Source of the DNA: Aralia elata
Lineage: Eukaryota; Streptophyta; Magnoliopsida; Apiales; Araliaceae
Assembly (NCBI GenBank): GCA_034770075.1
Contig: JAVJAP010000109.1
Coordinates: 152,001-216,000 of the forward strand
DNA: 64,000 nucleotides
Reading direction: 5' to 3'
The position numbers and the translations under genes were made by a program. This document shows positions 34,347-46,527 of the stretch, piece by piece. The notes beneath the pieces were generated by a model. It saw only the letters and a list, made by a program, of their open reading frames with translations. It had not been told where the DNA came from and made no database searches. The number at the start of each line of letters is the position of its first letter. Position 1 is the stretch's first letter.

Positions 34347-34895
34347 GTATAGTACTGCACTAATAATATTTAAGAATTTACATTGCTGTTAGAAATGGAT
34401 CTCAAAGATAATCAAGTTATGTATGTCCCCCTGAAAAGTAAAGCCAATACATAGGAAAGATAGCAGAGTGTTATTGTTGATTTACAAACAACTAACCAAC
34501 CAATTCAAAACTGTAAACTCATCATTAATCATTTTCCTCTGGATAAATTTTGCAGAGGGTGTTATTTACGAATAACCCTGTGCATAGTTTACATGGTAGA
34601 GTTTGTATTGTTGTTGATGCTTATGGTAATGTCGTTGACCCAAACAAGTGATAAAGTGCACATGAATTCTTCACTTAAAATTAGATATTTCTGATATATT
34701 CTAAAGTGTGATAGTAAAGCTTGAGCTGCTAAGCATGCAAACTCAGGTTTGAGTCCTAGACCAGCACCTTTTCCAAGTAATGCTAAGATTTAGCATGATG
34801 GGTATTGTCTAATGCCTATTTTAGATATCACACAACTCTTCCACAGTATTAAGTGGATTACTTCTAATGCACATCATTTTATTTTCTATTTACAG
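34347..34895. other. Non-coding, intron-like
   Basis: AT-rich DNA between the two rhomboid-like exons, ending in a TTCTATTTACAG acceptor. An internal open stretch at 34558-34650 is not recognised. Confidence 0.4.
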
Positions 34896-34940
34896 AGGAA
34901 ACAGATGTGGAGCATCGACCCTACAAATATTCCAGGATTG
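34896..34940 (+). pseudogene. Rhomboid-protease-like exon (fragment 2)
   Basis: 45 bp, phase 0, with acceptor TTCTATTTACAG and donor TTG|GTAAGT. It encodes RKQMWSIDPTNIPGL, which in plant RBL proteins directly precedes the catalytic GASGA motif. The next exon with the catalytic Ser is not found, so the capture ends just before the active site. Confidence 0.65.
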
Positions 34941-35269
34941 GTAAGTTTACATTCCTGTTTATCGACTTCGCCTCTTTTTCTTCCCTTGATCTCCAGCCAT
35001 ATGGTTTCAATGCTTGTGTGTACTGGACTGAACAGTTCTTTCCCTAGTTAAGTAGTGATCTAGTATTTCATGGACAATTTGTTGAAGGCACCAACTTTGT
35101 ACATGTACCCTAATAAATCATTTAGATAGTTTATTGTAAAGATGATGAATGATCATGTACGGGATGATTTTATTTAATTAATAATATTCGAGTTTTTTGT
35201 ACTTTTGTTATAATTTGTTATGGGGTCATTGAGCTACGATCTATTTTATTTGTAAAATAATTTCGACAT
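34941..35269. other. Non-coding stretch
   Basis: AT-rich, nothing recognised. It leads into the CACTA subterminal repeats. Confidence 0.4.
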
Positions 35270-35973
35270 ACGTTACATAACAAAGAAAAATGCAACATTT
35301 ATATCGTTGCAAATCATAACAACTTTTGTTGCACATATAAAGTAAACAGTAATGAATAGTTTCGTTGCTAATCGACAACAACGTCCGTTGCTCTCAAAAA
35401 ATAATCAGCATCGAATATTATTATTGTTAATTGATCATAATTATCCATAACAAGACCAACGACAACGAATAATCTCGTTGCAAAATAATATATGACCTAT
35501 ATATTTTGCACATTTAGTAACGAACATCATTGCCAAAAAGTATACAATCAGCAACGAAAATCAGTTAAAGCAGCAATTTTCATATTTTTCAGTAACGACA
35601 AACATCGTTGGTAAAAGTGTCGCAATCGCAACGAAATTTCATCTTCGTTGACAAAGAAAAAGGTTATTTTCGTTGCCAATTAGAAGGATTTTGCAACGAA
35701 AGTTGCTTTTCAGTAATAATTTATTAATAAATTTGCAACAATACATTTCGTTGCTAAATGATCTATGCTCTTACACGAAAATTAACTTTCATTGCGAAAT
35801 ATCTCACTTTCTGCAACGATCAAAATAATTTCGTTGCTAGACAATTAGCAACGCTCATTGCGCAACGAATGGTCGAACGACCGAAAAATCGTTGCAAATG
35901 AGATTTAGCAACGAAATTTCAAATCTTTAGCAACGAAAACTTGTTGTTGCCGAATCACCATTTTTTTGTAGTG
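35270..35973. mobile_element. CACTA transposon right end with subterminal repeats
   Basis: The end is TTTTTTTGTAGTG at 35961-35973, the complement of the plant CACTA terminus CACTACAAAAAAA. Inside it, roughly 15 copies of GCAACGAAA/TTTCGTTGC-like motifs in both orientations form the subterminal repeat zone. The next three bases TAC fit the 3-bp duplication: LTR_b shows the empty site as GAC-TAC-GTACG at 45244-45252. The matching left end was not found in the window, and the element may extend left past Tat element 2. Confidence 0.7.
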
Positions 35974-37150
35974 TACGTACGCTGACACCTTGTGTGAAAT
36001 TGTGTTAAACGAACTATGCTAAGGCAAGTCTTCTAACCTTGTTATATTTAAGCAAGTCTATTACATCTTGCTATCAATTATTGCGAAGTTATTGCTTCTT
36101 GTTCAGCATAACTTAAGAAATGAATCATTATTCATATATTACTTGATGAAGCTTAAATTGTTGTGTCAAACCAAATTATTTTGGTATGACATCTTATACT
36201 GAGAAATGGAACATCTTGATGTAAGGTGAACTAGAAAACCTTAATATAAGGTGGTGACCATTGATTATATATCGACATAAATTGTAGGATGATATGCATA
36301 CTCCTAGGATATTGGTTAGGCTGATCCTCTACCAGATATCCGAAATAAAGCGGTTCTAAGTAATTGAAGACTGATAGAACTAATTGAAATATATGGTTCA
36401 TGTACAGAACACTCAGTTATACATCATTGACATCTTTCAAATTAAACATATTGTGTTTACATTTTTCAAATGAACTTGCTGAGCATTTGTAGCTCATTCT
36501 TGCGTATATCTTCTTTGCAGTTTTAAATGATAATCCCGGCACTTCTGGGACAGACAAAGGAAAAGGACATGTTTACTAGTTTTAATTATTGTTCTTGAAT
36601 AATTCAAGTCTTTTATAAGGCTTTGTTGTAATAACTTAGTATTGAGAATGATGTAACCGAACTTAATGTTATGTAATAAATTATCATCCTTTATTACATC
36701 GAATGCGTTATACTCTGATCTTTACTTTGTTTAGAATAGTTGTGCTAAGTTAAATACAGTATCTATACGAACTATACATCTGAATGAGGGTATTTAAATG
36801 ATATTGAAAGTCCTATAAGTTCTGAGGTTACACTTAATGAGCGTCGGTAAGGTGCCATCTTTATCGGAATGCGCCCCTCAGTTCTATGGACAATCTTATC
36901 GTTAATACTGTGAATGTCAGATAGATAGGGGATATCGATATGAAAGAGGTATTCATGAGATATGAATCTATACATCCAAGTGAGGGTATCCAAACACAGA
37001 TAACATTCTGGCAGGAATTATCATCTATTATGGGAAACTGTGAACCTTGGATAGATAGAAATCATATTTTATTGAATATTTATAGTTGTATTATTTCACG
37101 TGAGCACCAGATCTGCTACAGGGAAGTGTAGAGAATTTGGAGGCGTCACA
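35974..37150 (+). repeat. LTR_a of Tekay array (3' part only)
   Basis: Colinear with the last ~1.17 kb of LTR_c (about 53800-54968), ending GGCGTCACA. The first ~2.7 kb of the LTR is missing at the CACTA junction. The ORF-like frames inside (36772-37131) are not coding. Confidence 0.85.
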
Positions 37151-37153
37151 GGT

Positions 37154-37165
37154 TAGTATCAGAGC
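37154..37165 (+). other. Primer binding site, internal region 3
   Basis: TAGTATCAGAGC three bases after the LTR end, one base from TGGTATCAGAGC, the standard initiator-tRNA-Met site of Tekay/Del elements. Confidence 0.75.
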
Positions 37166-37320
37166 TGTAGATTATAGCTCTAAGGTAGTTAGAAAATACC
37201 TTAGGATATAGTCTTTGAGTCCGTAAAATACTTAATTATACATAAAATAATCTTAAAAGCTTTATATTATGTGTAAATTTGCTTCACTTTAATACTAAAC
37301 AACTAAAATTCTTTTGTAGG

Positions 37321-37895
37321 ATGTCAGAGATAAATTTGAACAATCTTCCAATGAGTCAGATAGTGAGCCAGAAGAGGTTCCAGATTATGAACTAGCTACT
37401 CCCGAGTCAGACCCAGAGGAGGAACCAGAGGAGGAAGAACTGTTGCACGACCAGGAGATATTAGATGCTGAGGAGGCTGAACATCCCATAGATGGATAGC
37501 TAGTAGATCCTGATCCTAATGAGGAGATTGGAGCGAGTCAGATGATGCGTGTCGATAGACACGAGGAGATAGTAACAGGGTTAGTCCAGTAGTCATCCGC
37601 AGATCTAGAGGCTGCCAATTTTCGAGCATATGTAGCTGAAGGGTTATTGGAGAGTGAGAGGGATAACACTCGCCGTCTTAGGACACTTCTCCAGAATACC
37701 CAGAAGGAAAGGCAGGATGCCCAGATACAGTTGTACCGTGCTGACAAGGGGTGTCGGGATACATTTGAAGGCTTAGAGCGTCAAGTACTTAGGTATCCCG
37801 TCGAGGAGAGGAAGGTAGATTATATAATAGATAGATCAATGGTCTGTCATATGGTTCAGGATGCTTATAAGGAGACTCGAGATTGTTCAATCTAG
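37321..37895 (+). pseudogene. Leader ORF upstream of gag (ORF0), Tekay element 3
   Basis: ATG at 37321 follows an acceptor-like TTTTGTAGG, but a frameshift before 37350 separates it from the main frame. From 37350 the frame is acidic (runs of Glu/Asp, ending HPIDG) and meets TAG at 37497-37499. It then continues LVDPD...HEEIVTGLVQ, TAG at 37557-ish (CAA in element 4), and a Gln/Arg-rich coiled-coil-like part ending VCHMVQDAYKETRD at 37895. The same layout occurs in element 4. I do not recognise the protein. Confidence 0.55.
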
Positions 37896-38098
37896 TCTAG
37901 TACTTAAGTTTATTTGCTGTAGTTGTATTATAAAGATTTTGGATAGTAAAATAGGGAATCTTCTGTATTAACTAGTGGTAGTATAAACCACTAGTCGAAT
38001 ATGTAACCGTTCTACATGTGATATACAAATTGTGTTTGTACAATCAAATTGTTAGTTCTATGTGTAGTATATACTTGTCTTTTCTTTATTTTAGAATC

Positions 38099-41000
38099 AT
38101 GGCATCAGGACGAAGATACCAGACTAGAAATGAGACTAATGAACCAAACCCCACCTAACAACTAGTAGACTTACTATTAGTAGCCTTACAGGGTCATCTA
38201 CCACACCAGCCCAACACAAATAACCCACATAGGTCAGCGTTTAAGGACTTTAAAACTGTTGGACCACCTGAGTTCAAGGGAACTGTGGATCAAGTTGAAG
38301 CCCAAACTTGGGTAACTGAAATGGAAAAGTTCTTCACTGTAACAAACGTAAGTGAGGAACAAAATACAATCTTTGCGACCTTTTTCCTAAAAGGTGAGGC
38401 AAACTTCTGGTGGGAAACAACAAAAACCAGGGCCGGTGAAGGGGTAATTCCTTTGGTGAGATTCAAAGAACTATTCTTTGAAAATTACTTTCTACAAACA
38501 ATGTAAGACCGAATGGAGGTTACATTTCTAGAGTTAAAACAAGGGGAAATTAATGTATCTCAGTATACAACCAAGTTTAACGAATTGTATCATTTTGCCC
38601 CACATCAAGTAAACTCTGAGACAAGAAAAACTAGGAGATTTGAGGAAGGGTTGAAACCTCAGATAAGGAGTAGAATATCAATCTTCTAGTTAAAGATGTT
38701 TTCAGAGATTCTTGAGAAGGCTATCATAGCCGAAACCGAGAATGAAAATCTTCTCAAATTTTATAAGGAGAACAGGAGTCAGAATGAAGGGGGAAAATTC
38801 AAGGGAGAAGTCAGTACAGGGGGTAATAATAATAACAAGAGGAAGTGGGATACCACTTTTTCTACTAACTTTGGGAAAAAGGGGAATAATTACAATAACA
38901 ACAATACCACCAATAGAAACCAAAATAACAAGGTGGATTGTGTCACATGTGGAAAGAACCATTAGGGAGTATGTCACAGGAAGGTGGTTTACTGTTATAG
39001 CTGTGGTCAGGAGGGCCATTATGCTTCTGATTGTCCTAAGAAGAATAACAATACTATCACTCAAGGCAATCAGAATTATAAATGTTATAATTGTGGCGCA
39101 ACGGGTCACATATCTAGAAATTGTCCAAAGAATAGGAACCAAACTGGGGGAGGGAATCAAACCACAAACAACACCCTCAAACGAACAGTAGCAGGAGCTG
39201 GAGGTCAGAGTCGTCCAACCGCCAGAACATTTAATATGACGATGAGGGATGCTATTGCTTCACAGGACGTGGTGACATGTATCATCCTTATCGACACTTT
39301 AAATGCATATGTGTTGTTCGACTCGGGTGCTACTTGTTCATTTGTGTCTAATAGCTTTGCTAAAAACTTGAATATGCCATGCAAAGACTTAGACATACCT
39401 TTCAATGTGGAAATTGCCAATAGAGAGATAATTCACGTCAAAACTGTATATAAAGATTGTAACCTAGAGATTAAGGGACACAAGTTTCTTGTGAACCTCT
39501 TTCCTATACCAGCTAGGGGAATTCGATATAATCTTAGGCATGGATTGGTTGGTTAATCATAATGCAATGATTGACTGCCATCGGAAACGTGTAAACCTGT
39601 TAACTGAATCAAAGTCAAAGGTAGTGTTCAACGGTGGTTGTTCACCTAAGCGATCTCGATGTCTGATAGTAATGCAAACAGAAAGATTACTTAGGAAGGG
39701 TTACACAGGTTATTTGGCATATATAGTAGATACTCGAAAAGAAGGAGCAAAGCTAGATCAAATACTTGTAGTTAGAGAATTTCCGGATGTGTTTCTAGAT
39801 GATTTACCAGGTCTACCTCCGGATAGGGAGATCGAGTTTGTTATCGATCTTGCACCTAGTACGGCACAAGTTTCGAAGGCACCATATAGGATGGCACCAG
39901 TAGAGTTGAAGGAGTTACTTGTGCAGTTACAGGAACTCTTAGACAAGAAATACATACAACCTAGTGTTTCACCTTGGGGAGCACCGGTGTTGTTTGTAAA
40001 GAAAATGGATGGAACGTTGAGGTTATGTATTGACTATAGAGAATTAAATAAGTTGACCATAAAGAACAAATATCCTTTACCACGAATTGATGATTTGTTT
40101 GACCAGTTGAAAGGGGCCGAACACTTTTTCGAAGAAGATCGACCTACGATCAGGTTATCATCAGTTAAAGGTAAGAAAAGAAGATGCGCCGAAGACAGCG
40201 TTTAGGACACGCTACAGACATTATGAGTTCCTTGTGATGTCTTTTGGATTAACAAATGCGCCGTCAACATTCATGGACTTGATGAACCGAGTTTTTAAAC
40301 CATGCTTAGACAAATATGTCGTAGTGTTCATCGATGATATTTTAGTATACTCGAGAACAAAAGAAGAGCATGCTAAACACTTAAGAAGCGTATTAGAGAT
40401 ATTACGTAAAGAATAACTTTACGCAAAGTTTTCCAAGTGTGAGTTCTGGTTGGAACTAGTCCAGTTCTTGGGTCATGTAATTGACAAGAATGGAATAGTG
40501 GTGGATCTAGGAAAGATAGAGGCGGTTGTGAATTGGGAACAACCAACAACTCCAACAGAAGTACGAAGTTTTCTTGGCTTAGCAGGGTACTATCGGCGTT
40601 TTATCCAGGATTTTTCAAAAATAGTGACCCCGCTAACCAATTTAACTCGAAAGACGATAAAGTACGTCTGAATGGATAAATGTGAAGAAAGTTTCCGAGA
40701 GTTGAAGAAACGATTGAGCATGGCACCAGTGTTATCTTTACCAGATGATATAGGGGGCCTTGTCGTTTATAGTGATGCATCACATAAGGATTGGGTTGTG
40801 TGTTAATGCAACATGGGAAGGTAATTACGTATGCATCACGACAACTCAAAGATTATGAGAAGAGGTATCCTACGCATGATCTTGAGTTAGCCGCGGTAGT
40901 ATTTGCATTGAAAATCTGGTGGCATTACTTGTTTGGGGAGAAGTGTGAGATATATACAGATCATAAAAGTCTAATGTATATTTTCACGCAGAAGGAATTA

Positions 41001-42661
41001 AATATGAGGCAGAGAAGATGGCTATAGTTGATAAAGGATTCCGATTGTGAAATCTTATATCATCCAGAAAAAGCCAACGTCGTCGCAAACGCGTTAAGTA
41101 GGAAGAACCAAGAAAAGTTGAATATAATAACCAACAACGAGGTACTGATAAAAGAGTTTGACAAACTTGAGATTGAAGTAAGAGTTCCAGTGAATTCTAC
41201 CCAAAAGTTATTTGTTGTGGAGGATGGTTCAACTTTGTTGGAGAGAGTTAAGAGACTACAGGAGACGGATACAGAGTGTCAGAAGTGTAAGGCTGAAATA
41301 AACCATAAGAAGATAACAAATTCAGAATGGATAAGGATGGGGTACTGAAGTCCGAAGATAGAATTTGGGTACCGTCAGTACAAGAATTGAAAGATGAAAT
41401 ACTGAATGAAGCCTATAGTTCTAAGTTCGTTGTACATCCAGGTAGTACAAAAATGTACAAAGATTTAAGCCGACACTTTTGGTGGTCTAACATGAAAAGA
41501 GAAATAGCAGAGTGGGTAAGTAAATGTTTAACGTGTCAAAGGGTTAAAACTGAACATCAGAAACTGAGTGGATTACTGCAGCCCTTAGAAATTCCTGAGT
41601 AGAAATGGGAACATATTACTATGGATTTTGTAGTTGGTCTTCCAAATACACAGAAAGGTCACAATGCCATTTGGATAATTGTAGATCGTCTTACCAAATC
41701 AGCTCATTTTCTACCCATAAAAGTCAACTTCAGTCTTGACCAGTTAGCCAAACTTTACATCAATGAAGTTATTTCTAGACATGGAGTCCCTGTTTCTATA
41801 GTATCAGACCGAGACCCACGATTTACTTCAAATTTTTGGACAAGTCTCCAGAAACATTTAGGAACCCAGTTGAGATTAAGCACAGCTTATTATCCACAAA
41901 CCGACGGTCAGAGTGAGAAGACAGTTCAAACATTGGAGGACATGTTGCGCACTTACATCATGGATTTCAAGGGAAGTTGGGAAGATCAGTTACCTTTGGT
42001 AGAGTTCGCCTACAACAATAGCTATCATGCCAGCATAGGAATGCCACCATTTGAAGCACTGTATAGAAGAAAATGTAGAACACCATTATGTTGGGACGAG
42101 GTCGGTCAGCGACAAATGCTAGGACCCGAAATAGTTTAACAAACCGCTGAGGTAATTCGAATTATACAAGGAAGATTACAAGTGTCTCAAGATCGACATA
42201 AGAAATATGCGGATCAACACAGGAAGCTACAAGATTTCGATATCGGTAGTCACATGCTTTTAAAAGTTTCTCCGTGAAAAGGCAAAATACATTTCGGCAA
42301 GAAGGGAAAATTGAGTCCGAGATTCATTGGACCATTTCAGATATTAAGAAGGATAGGTGAAGTAGCTTATGAGGTAGCCTTACCTCCTGAGTTAGAACAT
42401 ATCCATAACGTGTTTCATGTGTCCGTGTTACGACCATACAAACCTGATTATAAACACGTTATAGATTACGAGCCTATTCAGATCGAAAAAGATTTATCGT
42501 ATGAAGAAGTTTCTATTGTAATCATAGATAGGAAAGAACAACATCTACGCAATAAAGTGATACCTTCAGTAAAAGTTATTTGGAGAAATCAAAACATAGA
42601 AGAAGTTACGTGGGAGCTTAAGATTAAAATGCAAGATAACTGCCCACACTTGTTTTCGTAA
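38099..42661 (+). pseudogene. Gag-pol of Tekay chromovirus, element 3
   Basis: ATG at 38099. Gag: FATFFLKGEANFWWE and FKELFFENYF, then two CCHC knuckles (CYSCGQEGHYASDC, CYNCGATGHISRNC; 38989-39125). Protease DSGATCSFVS at about 39321. RT with FIDD at 40327-40338, RNase H (DHKSLMYIFTQKELNMRQRRW), integrase with HHCC zinc finger, core MDFVVGLP / VSDRDPRFTS / TDGQSEKT. The C-terminus HNVFHVSVLRPY and a chromodomain-like VKVIWRNQNIEEVTWE end at 42661. Breaks: TAA near 38157, stops near 38504, 38688, 38964, 40414, 40669, 41025, 41600, 42137, and frameshifts near 39535 and 40130. It is non-functional. Confidence 0.88.
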
Positions 42662-42695
42662 TCTATACTGTAATTTCGAGGACGAAATTCTTATT

Positions 42696-42707
42696 AGTGG
42701 GGGTGAA
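42696..42707 (+). other. Polypurine tract, element 3
   Basis: AGTGGGGGTGAA immediately before the LTR start TGTAATATTCC. Confidence 0.75.
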
Positions 42708-43594
42708 TGTAATATTCCGAACCCTAATAAGATTTGTATATGTAAATTATGTGTTTATTAAATGAAATTTCATATTCCGACTTTGTGTTATGTGATTGTA
42801 CATTTTATTTAAGAATTAGGTCAAATAAAAAAAATTTCGCCAAACAACTGTGTCATGCTTACACGGACAAAATGATTTATCGTGCTTCTGATGATTTCAC
42901 CGAGAAGCGTCTCGAAAAATTATTTTTGTAAGCTACTGTGTCGTGCTTGAAAATGACGAAGTGATTTGTCGTGCTTCGGAGTTAATATAATATTATATTA
43001 ACTGACAAAAATCTAAAATAAGTTAACTAGGGTTTAAAATATTAAACAGAATTAGAAACCCTAATTAAGAAACCCTAATTGGTAAAAGTTATCTGAATTG
43101 ACTAACCTAAACCCAAATTATTACACAAGAATCTTAATTGATATAATTAGGTTCTAAGTAATGAATCATAATATTAATTATGAATCATTGAGCTTATATT
43201 AAAACCCTAAACGAAAAATTAAAACCCTAATTATAGAATTGAAAACCTTAAACCCTAATTCAGAACCCTAAAACCCTAATTTGATTCAATAACACTAAAG
43301 TATGAAATGATAAACCTCAATTATGATATATTACCTTAATTAAAGTATTACTAAACATAATTAAACATCCTAAACATGATTAACAAAAATCTAGGTTTAA
43401 TTAGTAAGTAAATAAATCAAAAATAAAAATTAAACCAATGAAAATGAAGCTAGGAGTATGCAAGCTTGTGCTTAACGTACTCCAGCACAAGCATGTCAAC
43501 AAGATCAGATTGCAAGCAGCACAAGTTAAGTTGTTAGGATATTTATGGGGACAAGTTAGTAAAAATAACTTAAAAACCCTAATTTTGAAGTTGC

Positions 43595-43602
43595 TATAAA
43601 TA
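43595..43602 (+). promoter_or_regulatory. TATA box in LTR_b
   Basis: TATAAATA, at the same relative place as in LTR_c (52003-52010). Confidence 0.55.
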
Positions 43603-44389
43603 GAACATCAAGCTGACCATTTGACCTACGAAATTTACAAAGCTTATACACTTACAATCAAGCCATATCAAGCCTCTGCAACCACAAGATCAGAATCAAA
43701 AGGCAGAGATTAAAATTTGAAGAAAACGGTGCAAAAACCCTAATTTTATGCTAGATCTTCAAGCCTGCAAAAATTTTATGTTTTAGATGTTTAGGATTAT
43801 GTGTAAACATGTTATTTGATGATCTAGATTGGTTAATCATGTATCCATAATGTTTAAAGGGTCGAATTTGATGAAAAACTCAAATTGTTCTTGGCAGTCA
43901 AGAACAGTTTGACAGGCTACTTTGTCAGAGCTTTTGATCGATTTAAATTATTTGTTTGATGTGTTTTTAAAGCATGAATTTGTAGTATGCCATGTTAGCT
44001 GTAGTATCCAATTGATAGAATGTTAAAATTATCTCTAGGATGAAAGTTATAGGTAGTCAAAACACGTTAACTGACCATGACTGACTGAGTTTCTGGGTAA
44101 CCTAGAAACTCAAGAACAGTATGGTCGGGCTAGTTTGACCATGATTTTTCTAGCAACAATTGATGTTGTTTGAGTTGAAATTTGTTGTTGTACTCAGCCA
44201 TGTTGGCTACAACAACAAACAAAAATCAATCATAAACATTAATGCATCAAAGATAAATTTAAGGTCAAATGTCACTGCTCGACATTGACCGGCTGTTCTT
44301 CATGAAGAACACCTTTAGCGACGAAATTCATATCCAAACCCAGAAAACTAATTTCTTATGCAGACCGTTGCTAAAGCCCTTTTGCGACG

Positions 44390-45080
44390 GTTTTCAATAA
44401 AAATTAATAAAAATAATTAAATAAATTATAAATAAATAATAAAAATTCATAAAAATTAATATTAAATATTAAAAATTCATTTTTAATTATATTTAATAAA
44501 TTTTTAATATTCTGATAAATTTTTTTATAATTATTTAATTTAATTAAATATTAAATTAAATAATAAATATATTAAATAAATAATTTAAAAATAATATTAA
44601 TGTATTTAAATTAGTTTAAATGATAATTAAATCATTTAAAATTATTACTAACTTTTCAAAATTATTTATAAATAATAAATAAATTGTTTTAAATAATTTA
44701 CTAAGTATTTAAAAATATTATAAATGATAATTAAATCATTTTAATATTAATCTAAGTTTTAAAATTATTATAAATAATAATTATATCATTTAAATGATAA
44801 AATAAATTCTAAAAAAATTATTAATGATAAAATAAATTATTTAAATAATATTCTGTCTTTCTAAAAATATTATAAATGATAAATAAATCATTTAAATAAT
44901 ATTTTAGGTATCTAAAAATATTCTAAATGACAAATAAATTATTTAAATAACATATTAATGTTTTAAAAATATTCTAAATGATAATTAAATTATTTAAAAA
45001 TATTTTCAAGCTTAGAACAATCATTTAAAAATAATATTAAGCTTCTAAAAATATTATAAATAATAATTACATTATCTAAG
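44390..45080. repeat. AT-rich degenerate tandem repeats in LTR_b
   Basis: Units of roughly 50-60 bp built around AAATGATAATTAAATCATTT-type inverted repeats (arms AAATGAT / ATCATTT). The same zone occurs in LTR_c (about 53040-53630). Confidence 0.7.
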
Positions 45081-45569
45081 CTAGTATTTAAGCTTCCAAA
45101 CGAAGTTTTATTGATAAACATATGTGTTTAGCTGTCTAAAGTCGCGACCAAGATACCGAATCAACGTCGGACCTTAACGAAACTTGTCTAGATTAGCGTA
45201 ATACATGTTAATATAAGTTCTAACGCTTATATTTGACAACGTAGACTACGTACGTTGACACCTTTGTGTGAAATTGTGTTAAACGAACTACACTAAGGCA
45301 AGTCTATTACATTGAAGACTGATAGAACTAATTGAAATATATTGTTCATGTACAGAACCCTCAGTTTATACATCAGATATGAATCTATACATCCAAGTGA
45401 GGGTATCTAAACACAATTAACGTTCTGACGAGAAATATTATCTGTTATGGGATACTGTGAACCTTGGATAGATAGAAGTTATATATTATGGAATATTTAT
45501 AGTTAAATAGTCTCACGTGAGTACCAAATCTACTACAGAAAGTGTAGATAATTTGGGGGCCTCACAAGG

Positions 45570-45581
45570 TGGTATTAGAGC
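45570..45581 (+). other. Primer binding site, internal region 4
   Basis: TGGTATTAGAGC, one transition from the tRNA-Met-type TGGTATCAGAGC, placed three bases after LTR_b. Confidence 0.75.
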
Positions 45582-45736
45582 TGTAGATTATAGCTCTAAG
45601 GTAGTTAGGAAATGCCTTAGGATATAGTCTTTGAGTCCGTAAAATACTTAATTATACATGAAACAATCTTAAAAGCTTTACCTTATGTGTAAATTTGTTT
45701 CACTATAATACTAAATAAGTAAAATTCTTTTGTAGG

Positions 45737-46303
45737 ATGTCAGACACAGATTGGAATGATCTTCCATTTATAGATCTACTTATGGGGGAGTCAGAGACAG
45801 ATAGTGATCCAAATGAAGAGCTAGTAGAGGTATATCCAGCACTGGGATCACCAGATGAGGAGGAGGATCATGAGGAGGAAGAACTCTTACATGACCGTGA
45901 GATATTGGATGTAAAAGAAGCTCAAAATCCTATAGATGGATAGTTAGTAGATCCTGAAGAGGAGCTTGGAGCTAGACAGATGATGAGTGTTGACATACAT
46001 GAAGAAATAGTCACGGGGTTGGTACAACAATCGATCGAAGACCTAGAGGCTACCAACTTTCGGACATTCATAGCTGAGGGTTTGTTGAAGTCTTGAGGAC
46101 ACTATTACAGAGTACTCAAAAGGAAAAATAGGATGTACAGATGCAGTTATACTGAGCTGATAAAGGATGTCGTGATTCATTCGACGACTTAGAACGCCGA
46201 GTGATAAGCTATCCAGTAGAAGAGAAGAAAATGGACTATATGATAGATCGATCAGTGGTATGCCACATGGTCCAGGATGCCTATAAAGAGGCGTGTGGTC
46301 ATT
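45737..46303 (+). pseudogene. Leader ORF upstream of gag (ORF0), Tekay element 4
   Basis: ATG at 45737 just after TTTTGTAGG. 68 acidic codons (MSDTDWNDLPF start; DEEEDHEEEELLHD) end at TAG 45941-45943, the same codon as in element 3. The frame is open again after it (LVDPEEELGARQMM...HEEIVTGLVQQ) until a deletion and frameshift near 46092. Remnants of the C-terminal MVQDAYKEA part reach about 46303. Unknown function. Confidence 0.55.
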
Positions 46304-46527
46304 AAGTATAGTTTAGTACTTAGGTTTATTTTCAGCAGTATGTATTATAAAAATTTTGGTTGTAAATAGGGAATCCTTTGTACTAACTAGTGGTAGTATA
46401 AACCACTAGTCAAATATGTAAACTTTCAGTATGTGATATACAAGTCATGTTTGTACAAATCAAGTTGTTAACTCTGTGTGCAGTATATACTTGTATTTAT
46501 ACTTGTCTTTCCTTTATTTATAGAATC

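Larger units (their letters stand above)
42708..45566 (+). repeat. LTR_b (shared middle LTR) of Tekay array
   Basis: TGTAATATTCC to GGCCTCACA, 2859 bp. A TATAAATA box lies at 43595-43602. It holds a zone of AAACCCTAA-like motifs (43030-43290), a ~53-bp AT-rich degenerate repeat zone (44390-45080), and two deletions against LTR_c/LTR_a (after about 45305 and 45376), together about 1 kb. It serves as 3' LTR of element 3 and 5' LTR of element 4. Confidence 0.88.

Noticed and set aside
38702..39160. Hydrophobic minus-strand frame opposite the gag zinc-knuckle region.
   Set aside because: Complement of Asn/Lys-rich gag codons. The plus strand has clear CCHC knuckles.
43030..43290. Interstitial telomere repeat.
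   Set aside because: CCCTAAA-like motifs are scattered and not in head-to-tail tandem. Better read as LTR teloboxes.
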